A DNA stretch of 38,170 nucleotides from Candidatus Aquidulcis frankliniae (lineage in GTDB: Bacteria > Chloroflexota > Limnocylindria > Limnocylindrales > Limnocylindraceae), in NCBI GenBank assembly GCA_009925905.1, contig RFPZ01000001.1, positions 1 through 38,170 of the forward strand. Direction: 5' to 3'. The position numbers and the translations under genes are program-made. Within the stretch, counting starts at the first letter, position 1. Every line of letters starts with the position of its first letter. Below are positions 29,228 to 37,792 of this stretch, piece by piece. Under the pieces are notes generated by a model, which was not told where the DNA came from, ran no database searches, and worked only from the letters and a program-made list of their open reading frames with translations.

Positions 29228-30013
29228 ATGCCAAGTCAGCGCGAGATTCGACGTCGAATCGGATCGGTGAAGAACATTCGCCAGATCACTCGCGCCATGC
29301 AGTTCGTTGCCGCCTCAAAGCTCAAGCGCGCCCAAGACGCCACGCTGGCGAGCCGCCCGTACGGGCACTCGATCGACGAGGTCATCGCCGACTTGGCGTC
29401 GGTGTTGGGCGAAGAGGGGCATCCACTCCTGCGTACCCCAGAGAGCGGCGCACCGCGCACGATCGTGCTCTTCACGACCGATCGCGGCCTTGCAGGCGCA
29501 CTGAACAGCAACCTCATTCGCTTCGCCCTGAAGGAGCTTGAGACGGCGGGTGCGGGGAGCACGATCATCACCATCGGCAAGAAGGGGCGCGACGCCCTTG
29601 CGCGTGGCGGCTACGAGATCAGCGCCGCCTTCCCGGGCTACGGCGACAAGCCAGCATTTGGCGACGTCACCGCTCTGGTTAGCCTTCTGGTTGGCGACTT
29701 CCTCTCCGGCCGATCGGCGGGCGTCACCCTGATCCACCCAGCATTCATCTCAACGCTGACGCAGCGCCCCGAGGCGGTGCAGTTGCTTCCAATCAAGGCG
29801 TCGGCCGATACCGCCGGCATCCCTGGAAACCAGTTCCTCTTTGAGCCCGACCCAGCGGCGGTGCTTGAGGCGCTGCTCCCGCGCTACGTTGCGACACGCA
29901 TCTTCCAGGGCGTGCTCGAGACCACAGCGTGCGAGCAGTCGAGCCGCGAACGCAACCGCAGCAAAGGCAGGAGCCGTAGGAACCGTAGTTTCGATTACGG
30001 GGCCAGTCGTTGA
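29228..30013 (+). CDS. atpG: ATP synthase F1 subunit gamma, C-terminus missing
   Basis: Central rotor shaft. Residues 1-240 match gamma well: MPSQREIRRRIGSVKNIRQI, ITRAMQFVAASKLKRAQDA, TIVLFTTDRGLAGALNSNL, and ALLPRYVATRIFQGVLETTA near the end. After EQSSR (residue 240) the expected ~44-residue C-terminal helix (normally xxAMRNATDNAxxLI...YNKARQAxIT) is absent. The last 21 residues (ERNRSKGRSRRNRSFDYGAS) are atpD sequence read in the wrong frame, so 261 aa replaces the usual ~285-290. The missing helix forms half of the rotor coiled coil. Start and ribosome binding site (GAGGAG) look normal. See the finding on the atpG-atpD junction. Confidence 0.88.
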   Translation: MPSQREIRRRIGSVKNIRQITRAMQFVAASKLKRAQDATLASRPYGHSIDEVIADLASVLGEEGHPLLRTPESGAPRTIVLFTTDRGLAGALNSNLIRFALKELETAGAGSTIITIGKKGRDALARGGYEISAAFPGYGDKPAFGDVTALVSLLVGDFLSGRSAGVTLIHPAFISTLTQRPEAVQLLPIKASADTAGIPGNQFLFEPDPAAVLEALLPRYVATRIFQGVLETTACEQSSRERNRSKGRSRRNRSFDYGASR

Positions 30014-31361
30014 CATTGAGTTCGCCGCACGCGAGCTGCCAGCGATTTATAACGCCGTACGCATTGATCGAACCGATGGTTCGCTCGTCGTTGAGGTGCA
30101 GCAGCACCTTGGCAATAATCGCGTGCGCACCGTTGCCATGACCACCACCGACGGACTCGCCCGCGGCGCAAAGGCGACCGACCTTGGCGCGCCGATCTCG
30201 GTGCCCGTTGGTGCCGGAACACTCGGCCGTGTGTTTAACGTGCTCGGTGAGCCAATCGACCAGGCTGGTGACGCGAAGGTTGATCAATACCTGCCAATTC
30301 ACCGCTCCGCACCGCCGTACGAAGACCTCACCACCGAAACCGAACTCTTTGAGACTGGCATCAAGGTGATCGACCTTGTCTGCCCGTTCAAGAAGGGCGG
30401 AAAGATCGGCATCTTCGGCGGCGCCGGCGTCGGCAAGACCGTCGTGATCCAAGAGCTGATTCGCAACGTTGCACAAGAGCACTCCGGCTACTCCGTGTTT
30501 GCGGGCGTCGGTGAGCGTTCACGCGAAGGGAACGACCTGATCGGCGAAATGCGCGACTCAGGCGTCATCGACAAGACGGTGATGGTGTTCGGCCAGATGA
30601 ACGAGCCGCCTGGAGCACGACTTCGCGTCGCACTCTCGGGCTTGACGATGGCCGAGTACTTCCGCGATGCGGAAGGACGCGACGTGCTGCTCTTCATCGA
30701 CAACATCTTCCGCTTCACCCAGGCGGGCTCTGAAGTTTCCGCGTTGCTCGGCCGCATGCCAAGCGCCGTGGGCTATCAGCCAAACCTGGCGACGGAGATG
30801 GCGGCGCTCCAGGAGCGCATTACGTCGACGAAGAAGGGTTCGATTACCTCGCTGCAGGCCGTGTATGTGCCAGCAGACGACTACACCGACCCAGCACCGG
30901 CAACCACCTTCGGACACCTTGACTCGACGATTCGCCTTGAGCGATCGATCACCGAGCTTGGTATCTATCCGGCGGTGGATCCGTTGACGTCGACGTCGCG
31001 CGTGCTCGATCCGCTCGTGGTTGGTGTGAACCACTACGAGACGGCGCGAGAGGTGCAGCGAGTGCTGCAGCGCTATCGCGACTTGCAGGACATCATCGCC
31101 ATCCTTGGTCAGGACGAGCTTTCGCCTGATGACAAGCTGTTGGTGAACCGTGCCCGCAAGTTGCAGCGCTTCATGAGCCAGCCGTTCTTCGTGGCCGAGG
31201 TATTCACCGGCCGCCCCGGCAAGTTCGTGAAGATTGCCGACACGATCGCCTCGTTCCGCGAGATCCTTGAAGGGAAGGCTGACGAACTGCCAGAGCAGGC
31301 GTTCTTCCTTGCAGGAACTCTCGATGACGTTCGGGCGAACGCCGTCGCGCTGAACAAGTAA
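29841..31361 (+). CDS. atpD: ATP synthase F1 subunit beta, native start missing
   Basis: Catalytic subunit. Beta homology begins at about base 29952 (ATAAKAGAVGTVVSITGPVVD) and is complete to the stop: Walker A GGAGVGKT, the GERSREGNDL loop, the Walker B region LLFIDNIFRFTQAGSEVSALL and the DELSPDD(K) segment near the C-terminus. No ATG or GTG lies near the expected first codon; where Met should be there is AAC (Asn). The frame is open upstream to ATG 29841 inside atpG, but those ~36 residues are an Arg/Ser/Ala-rich shadow of gamma, and TTG codons at 29865 and 29889 are no better. The true start appears to have been lost with the end of atpG. The catalytic core itself is intact. Confidence 0.92.
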   Translation: MSPTQRRCLRRCSRATLRHASSRACSRPQRASSRAANATAAKAGAVGTVVSITGPVVDIEFAARELPAIYNAVRIDRTDGSLVVEVQQHLGNNRVRTVAMTTTDGLARGAKATDLGAPISVPVGAGTLGRVFNVLGEPIDQAGDAKVDQYLPIHRSAPPYEDLTTETELFETGIKVIDLVCPFKKGGKIGIFGGAGVGKTVVIQELIRNVAQEHSGYSVFAGVGERSREGNDLIGEMRDSGVIDKTVMVFGQMNEPPGARLRVALSGLTMAEYFRDAEGRDVLLFIDNIFRFTQAGSEVSALLGRMPSAVGYQPNLATEMAALQERITSTKKGSITSLQAVYVPADDYTDPAPATTFGHLDSTIRLERSITELGIYPAVDPLTSTSRVLDPLVVGVNHYETAREVQRVLQRYRDLQDIIAILGQDELSPDDKLLVNRARKLQRFMSQPFFVAEVFTGRPGKFVKIADTIASFREILEGKADELPEQAFFLAGTLDDVRANAVALNK

Positions 31362-31375
31362 GGGTTCTGACCAAC

Positions 31376-31792
31376 ATGCCATTTACGTTGGAGATCGTGA
31401 CGCCGGAGCGCCTCGCCTGGAAGGGCGAGGCCTCCGCGTTGGTCTTGCCAACGATCGATGGCGAGGTCGGCATTCTGCCGAAGCACGAGCCGTACGTCAC
31501 AGTGCTCGGCGCAGGCGAGGGGCGTATCACCGCACTCGACGGTTCCATTGAGTACATCGCCATCATTGGTGGCTTCGTGCAGGTGCGACCCGACCGCGTG
31601 GTGGTACTTGCCGAGTCGGCTGACCTGTCGGGCGAGCTCGACACCGCCGCTATCGAGAAGGCCAAGTCCGCCGCCGAGGCAGCAATCTCTGGCGCTGGAA
31701 CACAGGATCCTGCTTCGCTCGCAACCGCCCGGGCCTCGCTGAGCCGAGCCCTCCTGCACCTTCGCGTCGCCGAGCGCCGTCGCAAGCGCTAG
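31376..31792 (+). CDS. atpC: ATP synthase F1 subunit epsilon
   Basis: Regulatory and connecting subunit of the rotor foot, 138 aa. The N-terminal beta sandwich is clear (FTLEIVTPERLAWKGEAS; LPTIDGEVGILPKHEPYV; YIAIIGGFVQVRPDRVVVLAE), followed by the two-helix C-terminal domain (DTAAIEKAKSAAEAAI; ARASLSRALLHLRVAERRR). Length is normal. CTGACCAAC sits directly before the ATG, as at atpF. It ends the ATP synthase genes; murA follows after about 80 bp. Confidence 0.95.
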   Translation: MPFTLEIVTPERLAWKGEASALVLPTIDGEVGILPKHEPYVTVLGAGEGRITALDGSIEYIAIIGGFVQVRPDRVVVLAESADLSGELDTAAIEKAKSAAEAAISGAGTQDPASLATARASLSRALLHLRVAERRRKR

Positions 31793-31873
31793 TGCACGCC
31801 GCCGCCCGTGCGGGTGGCCCAAGAAAGTGAGCCCCTGTTGGACGCTTCTGCTGCAAACGGCGAGAATCCGCCC

Positions 31874-33232
31874 ATGACCGCCGTGAAGCCGTTCTCTTGG
31901 GAGTACCGTCCGATCCCCTTGGCCAAGGAGGAGTTCCGCATTCAGGGCGGGCAGCCGCTCGCTGGTCGCGTGCGGGTAAGCGGCGCGAAGAACGCAGCCC
32001 TCAAGGTCATGGCCGCCGCGGTCCTCACCGGCGACCGAGTGAACCTCGAGAACATTCCAGGGATCCTCGACATCGATGTACTCGCCGACACCCTCCGCGA
32101 CATTGGCGTCGCCATTGATCGACCAACCCCCGAAACCATGGGCCTGCAGGCGGCGAATGCCGAATGGCTCTTCGTGCCGCTGGAAGCCGCCGCCAAGATG
32201 CGCGCTAGTTTCATGCTCCTTGGCCCACTCTTGGCTCGGTTCGGCCGCGTGATCATCAGCAATCCTGGCGGTGACCGCATCGGGCGTCGCCCCGTGAACC
32301 TGCACGTAGATGCCATGCGTGCACTTGGCGCAGAGATTGATTACCGCGATGGCTACTACTTTGCAAAGAGCGACGGTCGCCTGAAGGGGGCAACCATCAC
32401 CTTCCCGCAGATCACCGTGATGGGCACCGAAAACGCGATCCTTGCGGCGGTGCTGGCAAAGGGGACAACGGTCATCACCCCTGCGGCGCAAGAGCCTGAA
32501 GTTGACGATCTCATCGCCCTGCTCAACGCCATGGGTGCGCAGGTCGCGCGCACGCAGCCAGATCGCATTGAAATTCAGGGCGTAGATGCACTGCACGGTG
32601 CAACCCATCGCATCATGCCTGACCGCATTGAAGCTGGAACGTTTGCCGCCGCCGCCGCAGTCGTCGGCGGAACGATTAACGTTGACGGTGTTGAGCCATC
32701 GCACATGAAGGCGTTCATTGACCTGCTTGATCAGCTCGGTGTCGACTACAAGATTGAAGCTGATCCAGTTGATGGAACACGCAAGAGCTTACGTGTAAGC
32801 GGGCTACCGGCCGGCGGTGCGTACAAGCCCACAAACATTCGCACGCAACCGTTTCCAGGACTCGCAACCGACCTGCAGCCATCGGCCGGTTTGATGCTGA
32901 CGCGCGCGGCTGGAACGAGCACCATTGAAGAGACGATCTTTGAGGATCGATTGGAGTGGCTCGTTGGGCTTCGCGGATTTGGTGCGCAGGTTGAGATCGT
33001 GGATCCACGCACCGCACGCGTCACCGGACCGACGACATTCGTACCTGCGGAGGCGGAGATTCCAGATCTGCGCGCCGGTGCCACACTGATGCTCGCGGCG
33101 TTGGCCGCATCAGGGACGAGCCGCATTCACGGCGCGCACCATGTCCGCCGCGGCTATGCGAACATTGAGGAGAAGTTCCGAGGTCTCGGCGCGGAGCTCA
33201 CCCACGTTAGCGAAGAGGGAGTGGCGGGATGA
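31874..33232 (+). CDS. murA: UDP-N-acetylglucosamine 1-carboxyvinyltransferase MurA, Asp-type active site
   Basis: First committed step of peptidoglycan synthesis: transfer of enolpyruvate from PEP to UDP-GlcNAc. The 452-residue protein has RIQGGQPLAGRVRVSGAKNAALK at the N-terminus, then the catalytic loop PGGDRIGRRPVNLH. The position of the usual catalytic Cys (Escherichia coli Cys115, PGGCAIGARP) is D134 here. Asp at this position is known to give fosfomycin insensitivity in mycobacteria and some others. Other motifs (RAGATLMLAALAASGTS) are normal. ATG 31874 fits the family N-terminus; in-frame GTG codons at 31808 and 31814 are alternatives, and none has a clear Shine-Dalgarno. It overlaps mreB by four bases. 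Confidence 0.94.
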   Translation: MTAVKPFSWEYRPIPLAKEEFRIQGGQPLAGRVRVSGAKNAALKVMAAAVLTGDRVNLENIPGILDIDVLADTLRDIGVAIDRPTPETMGLQAANAEWLFVPLEAAAKMRASFMLLGPLLARFGRVIISNPGGDRIGRRPVNLHVDAMRALGAEIDYRDGYYFAKSDGRLKGATITFPQITVMGTENAILAAVLAKGTTVITPAAQEPEVDDLIALLNAMGAQVARTQPDRIEIQGVDALHGATHRIMPDRIEAGTFAAAAAVVGGTINVDGVEPSHMKAFIDLLDQLGVDYKIEADPVDGTRKSLRVSGLPAGGAYKPTNIRTQPFPGLATDLQPSAGLMLTRAAGTSTIEETIFEDRLEWLVGLRGFGAQVEIVDPRTARVTGPTTFVPAEAEIPDLRAGATLMLAALAASGTSRIHGAHHVRRGYANIEEKFRGLGAELTHVSEEGVAG

Positions 33233-34227
33233 AGATTGGCATCGATCTAGGAACCGCAAATGTCCTTGTTTTCGTGCAGGGGAGTGGCATCACGGTGCGC
33301 GAGCCGAGCGTTGTCGCCATTAACGACCGCGACCAGATTGTTGCCGTTGGTAATGAGGCGAAGGAGATGCTCGGTCGTACGCCTGGCTCAATCAGCGCGA
33401 TCCGCCCGCTCCGCGACGGTGTGATTGCCGATTACGTCGTGACAGAGGCAATGCTGCGTTACTTCATTAAGAAGGGAACCACTGGGAGATTCGCGTTCGG
33501 TCGACCAGATGTGCTGGTGAGCGTACCGGCCGGCTCGACGTCGGTAGAAAAGCGCTACGTGCTCGACGCGGCCCGTCAGGCTGGCGCTGGAAAAGCCTTC
33601 CTTATCGAAGAGCCGATGGCGGCGGCGATCGGTGCAGAGCTGCCGATCAGTGGCCCGTCGGGCAACATGATCGTGAACATTGGTGGCGGCACCGCTGAGA
33701 TCGCGGTGATCTCACTCTCCGAAATCGTCGTGAGCAAGTCCCATCGTGTCGGCGGCAACCGCTTTGATGAAGCGATCGCCCTCTACATTCGCCGCAAGTA
33801 CAACCTGATGATCGGCGATCGAACCGCCGAGCAGGTGAAGATTGAGATCGGCAGCGCTATGCCGCTAGAAGATGAGCTCACGATGAGCGTGAAGGGGCGC
33901 GACATGATCGCCGGTCTGCCACGTGAGGTGAAGATCACGTCGACAGAAGTTACCGAGGCGCTGGAAGTGCCGCTGCGCAACCTGACTGACGCCATTCGAG
34001 CGGTGTTGGAGCAGACGCCACCTGAGCTGAGCGCTGACATTATTGACAAGGGGATCGTGATCTCTGGTGGTGGTGCGCTGCTTCGCAACATTGATCGCCT
34101 AGTGACGACCGTCACTGGGGTTGCGGCGCACATCGCTCCGGACCCGCTGAGCTGCGTTGCGAAGGGGACGGGCATTGCGCTCGAACACTTCGACCAGTTC
34201 GCGAAGTCCATGACCAGCGAGGCCTAA
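33229..34227 (+). CDS. mreB: Rod shape-determining protein MreB/Mbl (bacterial actin)
   Basis: Actin-like ATPase that organises the elongation machinery. The 332-residue protein has the phosphate 1 motif (GIDLGTANVLVFV), connect 1, the phosphate 2 motif (MIVNIGGGTAEIAVIS), and the adenosine motif (VISGGGALLRNIDRL), with MreB-specific PMAAAIGAELPI. MreB and Mbl cannot be separated here. It is translationally coupled to murA (ATGA), about 19 kb from the mreD-mrdA-rodA block. Confidence 0.94.
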   Translation: MKIGIDLGTANVLVFVQGSGITVREPSVVAINDRDQIVAVGNEAKEMLGRTPGSISAIRPLRDGVIADYVVTEAMLRYFIKKGTTGRFAFGRPDVLVSVPAGSTSVEKRYVLDAARQAGAGKAFLIEEPMAAAIGAELPISGPSGNMIVNIGGGTAEIAVISLSEIVVSKSHRVGGNRFDEAIALYIRRKYNLMIGDRTAEQVKIEIGSAMPLEDELTMSVKGRDMIAGLPREVKITSTEVTEALEVPLRNLTDAIRAVLEQTPPELSADIIDKGIVISGGGALLRNIDRLVTTVTGVAAHIAPDPLSCVAKGTGIALEHFDQFAKSMTSEA

Positions 34228-34231
34228 CCCT

Positions 34232-34942
34232 ATGGCGGCCCGCGCCGTCGTCGACCTGCACTGCCACACCAGCGCAAGCTTCGACTCCCTGAGCGACCCG
34301 GTTGCCGTTGCCCGCACCGCAGCGTCACGAGGGATCACGCACCTCGCCATTACCGATCATGACCGCATTGACGGCGCCCTGCGTGCCCGCGACGCCGCCA
34401 CCCCTGGGCTGACGGTGATTGTTGGTTCCGAGGTACGCACCGCACAGGGAGACCTGATCGCCCTCTTCCTTGAGCGACCGATTACTGCCGGACTCCCTGC
34501 CAGCGAAGCTATCGCTGCGATTCGTGACCAGGGCGGGCTAGTGGGAATCCCACACCCGTTCGACGGCTGGCGGGGTTCGCTCCTTCGCGACGAGGCAGCT
34601 CTGGCCCTGGTGAACGAAGTCGACTGGATCGAAGGTTGGAACGCCCGACTCGTTGCACCGGGTGGCAACCAGCGCGCGGCTGAACTCGCCGAGTCACGAG
34701 GTCTCCCATCAGTAGCCGCGAGTGATGCCCACACCCTCCTTGAAATCGGTGGTGCCGCCACCATCATGACCGGCGACCTGAGCACTCCCGCTGGATTTCG
34801 ATCAGCGCTGCACGGTGACCTCACGCGCATCACCGGTCGCGGCGCACTCGTCGCGCGACTCTTCACACCGATCGCAAAGCTCGTCAACGCCACACGCGGC
34901 AATCGACGCATTCATCCAGGCGTGACTTTCGGCGAGCGCTAG
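34232..34942 (+). CDS. PHP domain metal-dependent phosphoesterase
   Basis: A 236-residue protein with the PHP metal-binding motifs: D8-L-H10-C-H12, ITDHDRIDGAL, a Glu after IVGSE, GIPHPFDGW and a C-terminal ASDAHTL. Homologues include the TrpH/YciV group (3',5'-nucleoside bisphosphate or RNA 5'-end hydrolysis) and many of unknown substrate. It begins four bases after mreB and continues into the flippase-like gene nine bases on. The substrate is not predictable. Confidence 0.87.
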   Translation: MAARAVVDLHCHTSASFDSLSDPVAVARTAASRGITHLAITDHDRIDGALRARDAATPGLTVIVGSEVRTAQGDLIALFLERPITAGLPASEAIAAIRDQGGLVGIPHPFDGWRGSLLRDEAALALVNEVDWIEGWNARLVAPGGNQRAAELAESRGLPSVAASDAHTLLEIGGAATIMTGDLSTPAGFRSALHGDLTRITGRGALVARLFTPIAKLVNATRGNRRIHPGVTFGER

Positions 34943-34950
34943 GCCACGAG

Positions 34951-35955
34951 ATGCTGCTCGCTCGACTCACGCGACGCTCCACGATCTTCGCACTCCTGCT
35001 TACGATCATCCTTGTTGTCGGAGTGGTGCGCGCTGCAGCATCCTTTGACCTCACCGAGGTTGCCGCCTCACTTAACCGTGCAAACGTGGCATGGCTCCTC
35101 GTTGCGTTTGCCGCTAGCTGGGCCACCTTCCCACTACGCGGGTTGCGTTGGCGACTGATCCTCTCCGCATCAGGACTCACCATCTCGCGCCGCGCTGCTA
35201 CCGAGATTCTGACCCTCTCGTTCTGGGTGAACTGCGTATTGCCCGCGAAGATGGGCGATGTTTATCGCGGCTGGTTGTTGAAGCGCAACGGCGCAACGTC
35301 GTTCGGCAACGCGGTTGGGACGGTTGTCGCCGAACGACTCGTTGACCTTGCAACGGTTGCGCTGCTTGGTGCTGCGTCGACCTTTGTTGCGTTTGGCGGG
35401 AAGCTTCCACCAACCGCGCTGGCACTTACGGCAATCGCCCTCGGTGTTGCCGCCGCAACAACACTCCTTCTGCTCGTTGCACGAGGCTTCGCCGCTGCGC
35501 TTATCTACGCGCTGCCCATCCCCGATGCTATCAAGAGCGGCTTCACAAACGCCGCAGCGTCACTGCGTGCAGGGAGCGGTGGACGAGTGATTCGCACCGC
35601 CCTGCCGTTCTCTCTTGCGATTTGGATCGGCGAGTCAGTGCGACTCGCCGCGGTCGCTATGGCGCTGGGGCTCTTTATGGTGAATCCTTCCGCCGGCCAG
35701 ATTGGCATTGCGAGCACCGTCTTTGTTGCACTTGTTTCGGCGGTGCTGACCGTCGTGCCATTTACGCCAGCGGGGATCGGCATTGTTGAGGCGGGGATGG
35801 TGGGCATCCTCGTTGCGCTCTTCGGCTTCACGCCCGAGTCGGCAATCGCACTTGCGCTCCTTGATCGTCTCGTTGGTGTTGGTAGTTTGGTTCTTGTTGG
35901 TGGCGCACTCTTTGCGCTCTCGCCGTATCGGCGCGGAGTTGGCTCGCTGCGCTAG
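34951..35955 (+). CDS. Flippase-like multi-pass membrane protein (lysylphosphatidylglycerol synthase TM / UPF0104 family)
   Basis: A 334-residue protein with about eight TM helices. The family signatures are RGLRWRLIL, VNCVLPAKMGDVYRGWLL and GTVVAERLVDLATVALLG; the C-terminal half contains GIGIVEAGMVGILVALFG. The family (PF03706 type) includes MprF-like flippase domains and glycolipid translocation partners. No synthase domain is attached, so a lipid or glycolipid transport role is likely but not proven. The stop codon overlaps that of the convergent nfo gene. Confidence 0.83.
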   Translation: MLLARLTRRSTIFALLLTIILVVGVVRAAASFDLTEVAASLNRANVAWLLVAFAASWATFPLRGLRWRLILSASGLTISRRAATEILTLSFWVNCVLPAKMGDVYRGWLLKRNGATSFGNAVGTVVAERLVDLATVALLGAASTFVAFGGKLPPTALALTAIALGVAAATTLLLLVARGFAAALIYALPIPDAIKSGFTNAAASLRAGSGGRVIRTALPFSLAIWIGESVRLAAVAMALGLFMVNPSAGQIGIASTVFVALVSAVLTVVPFTPAGIGIVEAGMVGILVALFGFTPESAIALALLDRLVGVGSLVLVGGALFALSPYRRGVGSLR

Positions 35956-35958
35956 CGC
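35949..35958. other. Palindrome at overlapping convergent stops
   Basis: GCGCTAGCGC is a perfect 10-bp palindrome. Its central CTAG supplies both TAG stops: 35953-35955 for the plus-strand gene and 35954-35952 for nfo. A further hairpin, GGTTGC/GCAACC (35971-35976 with 35983-35988), lies just inside nfo. No T-run is seen on either side, so termination is not evident. Confidence 0.5.
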
Positions 35959-36989
35959 CTCTTCTTTGTAGGTTGCTTCTTCGCAACCGCTACACGCTTC
36001 GCTGGGGGCTCTTTCACCTTCTTGACCTTCGGCTCCTCTGCAGGGAGCGGCTTCAACTTGAGCGTTCCTTCGGAGAGCTGCAGGCTGCGTTCGATGTTGA
36101 GCTTGTCCCAACCCTCTTCCATCCCCGGCGTCTCAAGGTAGTAGTTCACATGTGCGAGGCGCGGATGGCGAATGAGCGCCGCAAGGCCGCGGGTGCCAAC
36201 CTCACCGCCACCAATGTGCTGGTGTCGATCGAGCTTTGATCCGTGCGCCGCTTTGCTGTCGTTGTAATGAATCATTACCAACTTCTCGAGGCCGATCTTC
36301 TTGTCGAACTGTTCAACGAGTCGGTCAACCTCGTCGTCACCCTTCATCTCAACGCCGGCACCCCAGAGGTGCGCGGAGTCGAGGCAGTAGGCCACGCGCG
36401 ACATGTTGATGCCGCGGGCGGCCATGCATTCATGGATGTCGATCAGCTCATCGAGGCTTTCGCCGATCCCGTTGCCGCCACCGGCACTGTTCTCGAGCAC
36501 CAGGAGTGCCGAGTCGTCGGCGAGCGGGACGCCGTCCAAGATGCGCTCCACCGCCTCGGCGACGCGTGCAACACCGGCCTCAATGCCGGTACCCATGTGC
36601 GAGCCGATATGGACGTTGACGAACGATGCGCCGTATTCGGGCGCCACGCGAAGCTCGTGGCGAAGCAGCTCCACCGTCTTTTCACGGAAGACTGGGTTTG
36701 GCCCAGCGAGGTTGGCGAGATACGCGGCGTGCACAGCGAGTGGACCGAAGCCGTGCTCCTTCATGCGGGCTCGGAAGGCGGGGAGCTCCTTGGGGAGTTC
36801 GGCGCGGCGCGCCCAGCCCGTTGGGTTGCCAGTGAAGATCTGCAGCCCCATCGCACCAACGGCTGCGGCGCGATCGGCAGCCTTGACGAGCCCAGGCCCT
36901 GCGGCGAGATGAGCGCCGAGCATGCGGTCGAGTCGCCCAGCCGCTGCGGCTGGTGCGCTGCTCTTGAGTTTTGGTCGCTTGGCTGCCAT
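35952..36989 (-). CDS. nfo: Endonuclease IV (AP endonuclease)
   Basis: Zinc-dependent nuclease that cuts DNA at abasic sites in base excision repair. The 345-residue protein has all usual metal-ligand motifs in order: AVHAAYLANLA, NVHIGSHMG, LVLENSAGGGNGIG, CLDSAHLWGAG, IHYNDSKAAHGSKLDRHQHIG and YYLETPG. The core starts at MLGAHLAAGPGL; a basic 22-residue N-terminal extension precedes it, and a Lys/Pro-rich tail of about 30 residues follows (KVKKVKEPPAKR, AKKQPTKKRR). ATG 36989 is chosen, though no Shine-Dalgarno is visible; the frame is open to 37088 but would overlap comF. It is probably co-transcribed with comF, 41 bp upstream. Confidence 0.92.
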   Translation of the reverse strand: MAAKRPKLKSSAPAAAAGRLDRMLGAHLAAGPGLVKAADRAAAVGAMGLQIFTGNPTGWARRAELPKELPAFRARMKEHGFGPLAVHAAYLANLAGPNPVFREKTVELLRHELRVAPEYGASFVNVHIGSHMGTGIEAGVARVAEAVERILDGVPLADDSALLVLENSAGGGNGIGESLDELIDIHECMAARGINMSRVAYCLDSAHLWGAGVEMKGDDEVDRLVEQFDKKIGLEKLVMIHYNDSKAAHGSKLDRHQHIGGGEVGTRGLAALIRHPRLAHVNYYLETPGMEEGWDKLNIERSLQLSEGTLKLKPLPAEEPKVKKVKEPPAKRVAVAKKQPTKKRR

Positions 36990-37030
36990 GAGGAGAGAGT
37001 GCCACGCCACGCCAGAGACCGCTCGCCACC

Positions 37031-37792
37031 TTACGCACCGTGTGCGAGCGCCTCCCGCGCCACGGCAACTACGCCGATCGACGTGCACCCAGCGGCTCGA
37101 AGGGTTGCTGCTGCCGCCTCAAAGGTTGCTCCACTCGTCCAGATATCGTCAATCAGAATCACCCGCTCGGGCAACGCTTCGCCGGCGCGTACTGCGAAGA
37201 CGCGATCCATGACCCGTCGTCGTTCTGCACGACCAAGGGCGTGCAGTGCGGGAACCGCTCGCGTTCGCTCAAGGAGTGGGGCGAACGCGTATGGAAGCGT
37301 GCGTGCAGCAGCTGAAGCAATGAGCGCGGCGTGATCAAAGCCCCGATCTCGAAGGCGCGCTGGATCGGTGGGAATCGGCACGAGTGTGGCGTGACCACCA
37401 ATCTCCTGCTGAACGGCACGAATCGCACGTTGCAACCCAAGGCCGAGTGGCTCAGACAGTGCGGGGACACTGTGAAACTTCAGGGTGCGCACCAGTTCGC
37501 CGAGGCCGCCCTCATACGGACCGATCCATGCCCCAGCGTCACAGCCGAGAGGTGCGGCACCCCGCTCCACACGACCGTCACCAGTAAGGCCAAGCTCGTC
37601 GCTGCACTCGGCACAGAGGAGCGCTCCTTCAATGCCACATGCGCCACATCGTTGGGGGGCGAGGAGCGCCAACACTGGTGCAGCGGCGCGCTGCAACTCG
37701 GCGAGTGCATCGCGGGCACGTTCGGGGAACTGCATCCCAGCAGGATCGTGCGTCGCACGTACCCCCTGCGTATCGGGCGGTACGATAGGCAT
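37031..37792 (-). CDS. comF: ComF family phosphoribosyltransferase-like protein
   Basis: ComF proteins are linked to DNA uptake in competent bacteria, and the family also occurs in species not known to be competent. Visible are a zinc-finger-like N-terminus (APQRCGACG, LLCAECSDELG) and the PRTase domain with VPIPTDPARLRDRGFDHA and the PRPP loop VILIDDIWTSGATF. ATG 37792 gives 253 aa and is preceded by GGAGGTGGAGGT on the minus strand, but this overlaps the codons of the divergent gene. ATG 37735 (234 aa, MQFPERARD) is a good alternative, and the frame remains open to 37915. It precedes nfo. Confidence 0.86.
   Translation of the reverse strand: MPIVPPDTQGVRATHDPAGMQFPERARDALAELQRAAAPVLALLAPQRCGACGIEGALLCAECSDELGLTGDGRVERGAAPLGCDAGAWIGPYEGGLGELVRTLKFHSVPALSEPLGLGLQRAIRAVQQEIGGHATLVPIPTDPARLRDRGFDHAALIASAAARTLPYAFAPLLERTRAVPALHALGRAERRRVMDRVFAVRAGEALPERVILIDDIWTSGATFEAAAATLRAAGCTSIGVVAVAREALAHGA
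37781..37786 (+). promoter_or_regulatory. Putative -10 element for a leaderless acetyltransferase transcript
   Basis: TACGAT followed by exactly six bases and ATG 37793, identical in hexamer and spacing to the parA start. No Shine-Dalgarno lies between. No clear -35 box is seen. Confidence 0.45.

Noticed and set aside
29228..31361. Programmed frameshift making a gamma-beta fusion
   Set aside because: No slippery site or stimulatory element is seen at the junction, gamma lacks a structurally required helix, and a fusion would not fit the 3:3:1 stoichiometry. Deletion or misassembly is simpler.
31109..32704. 531-codon open frame on the minus strand across atpD, atpC and murA
   Set aside because: It is antisense to three well-conserved genes. 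High GC and skewed third positions leave the opposite frame open; the translation has no recognisable domain.
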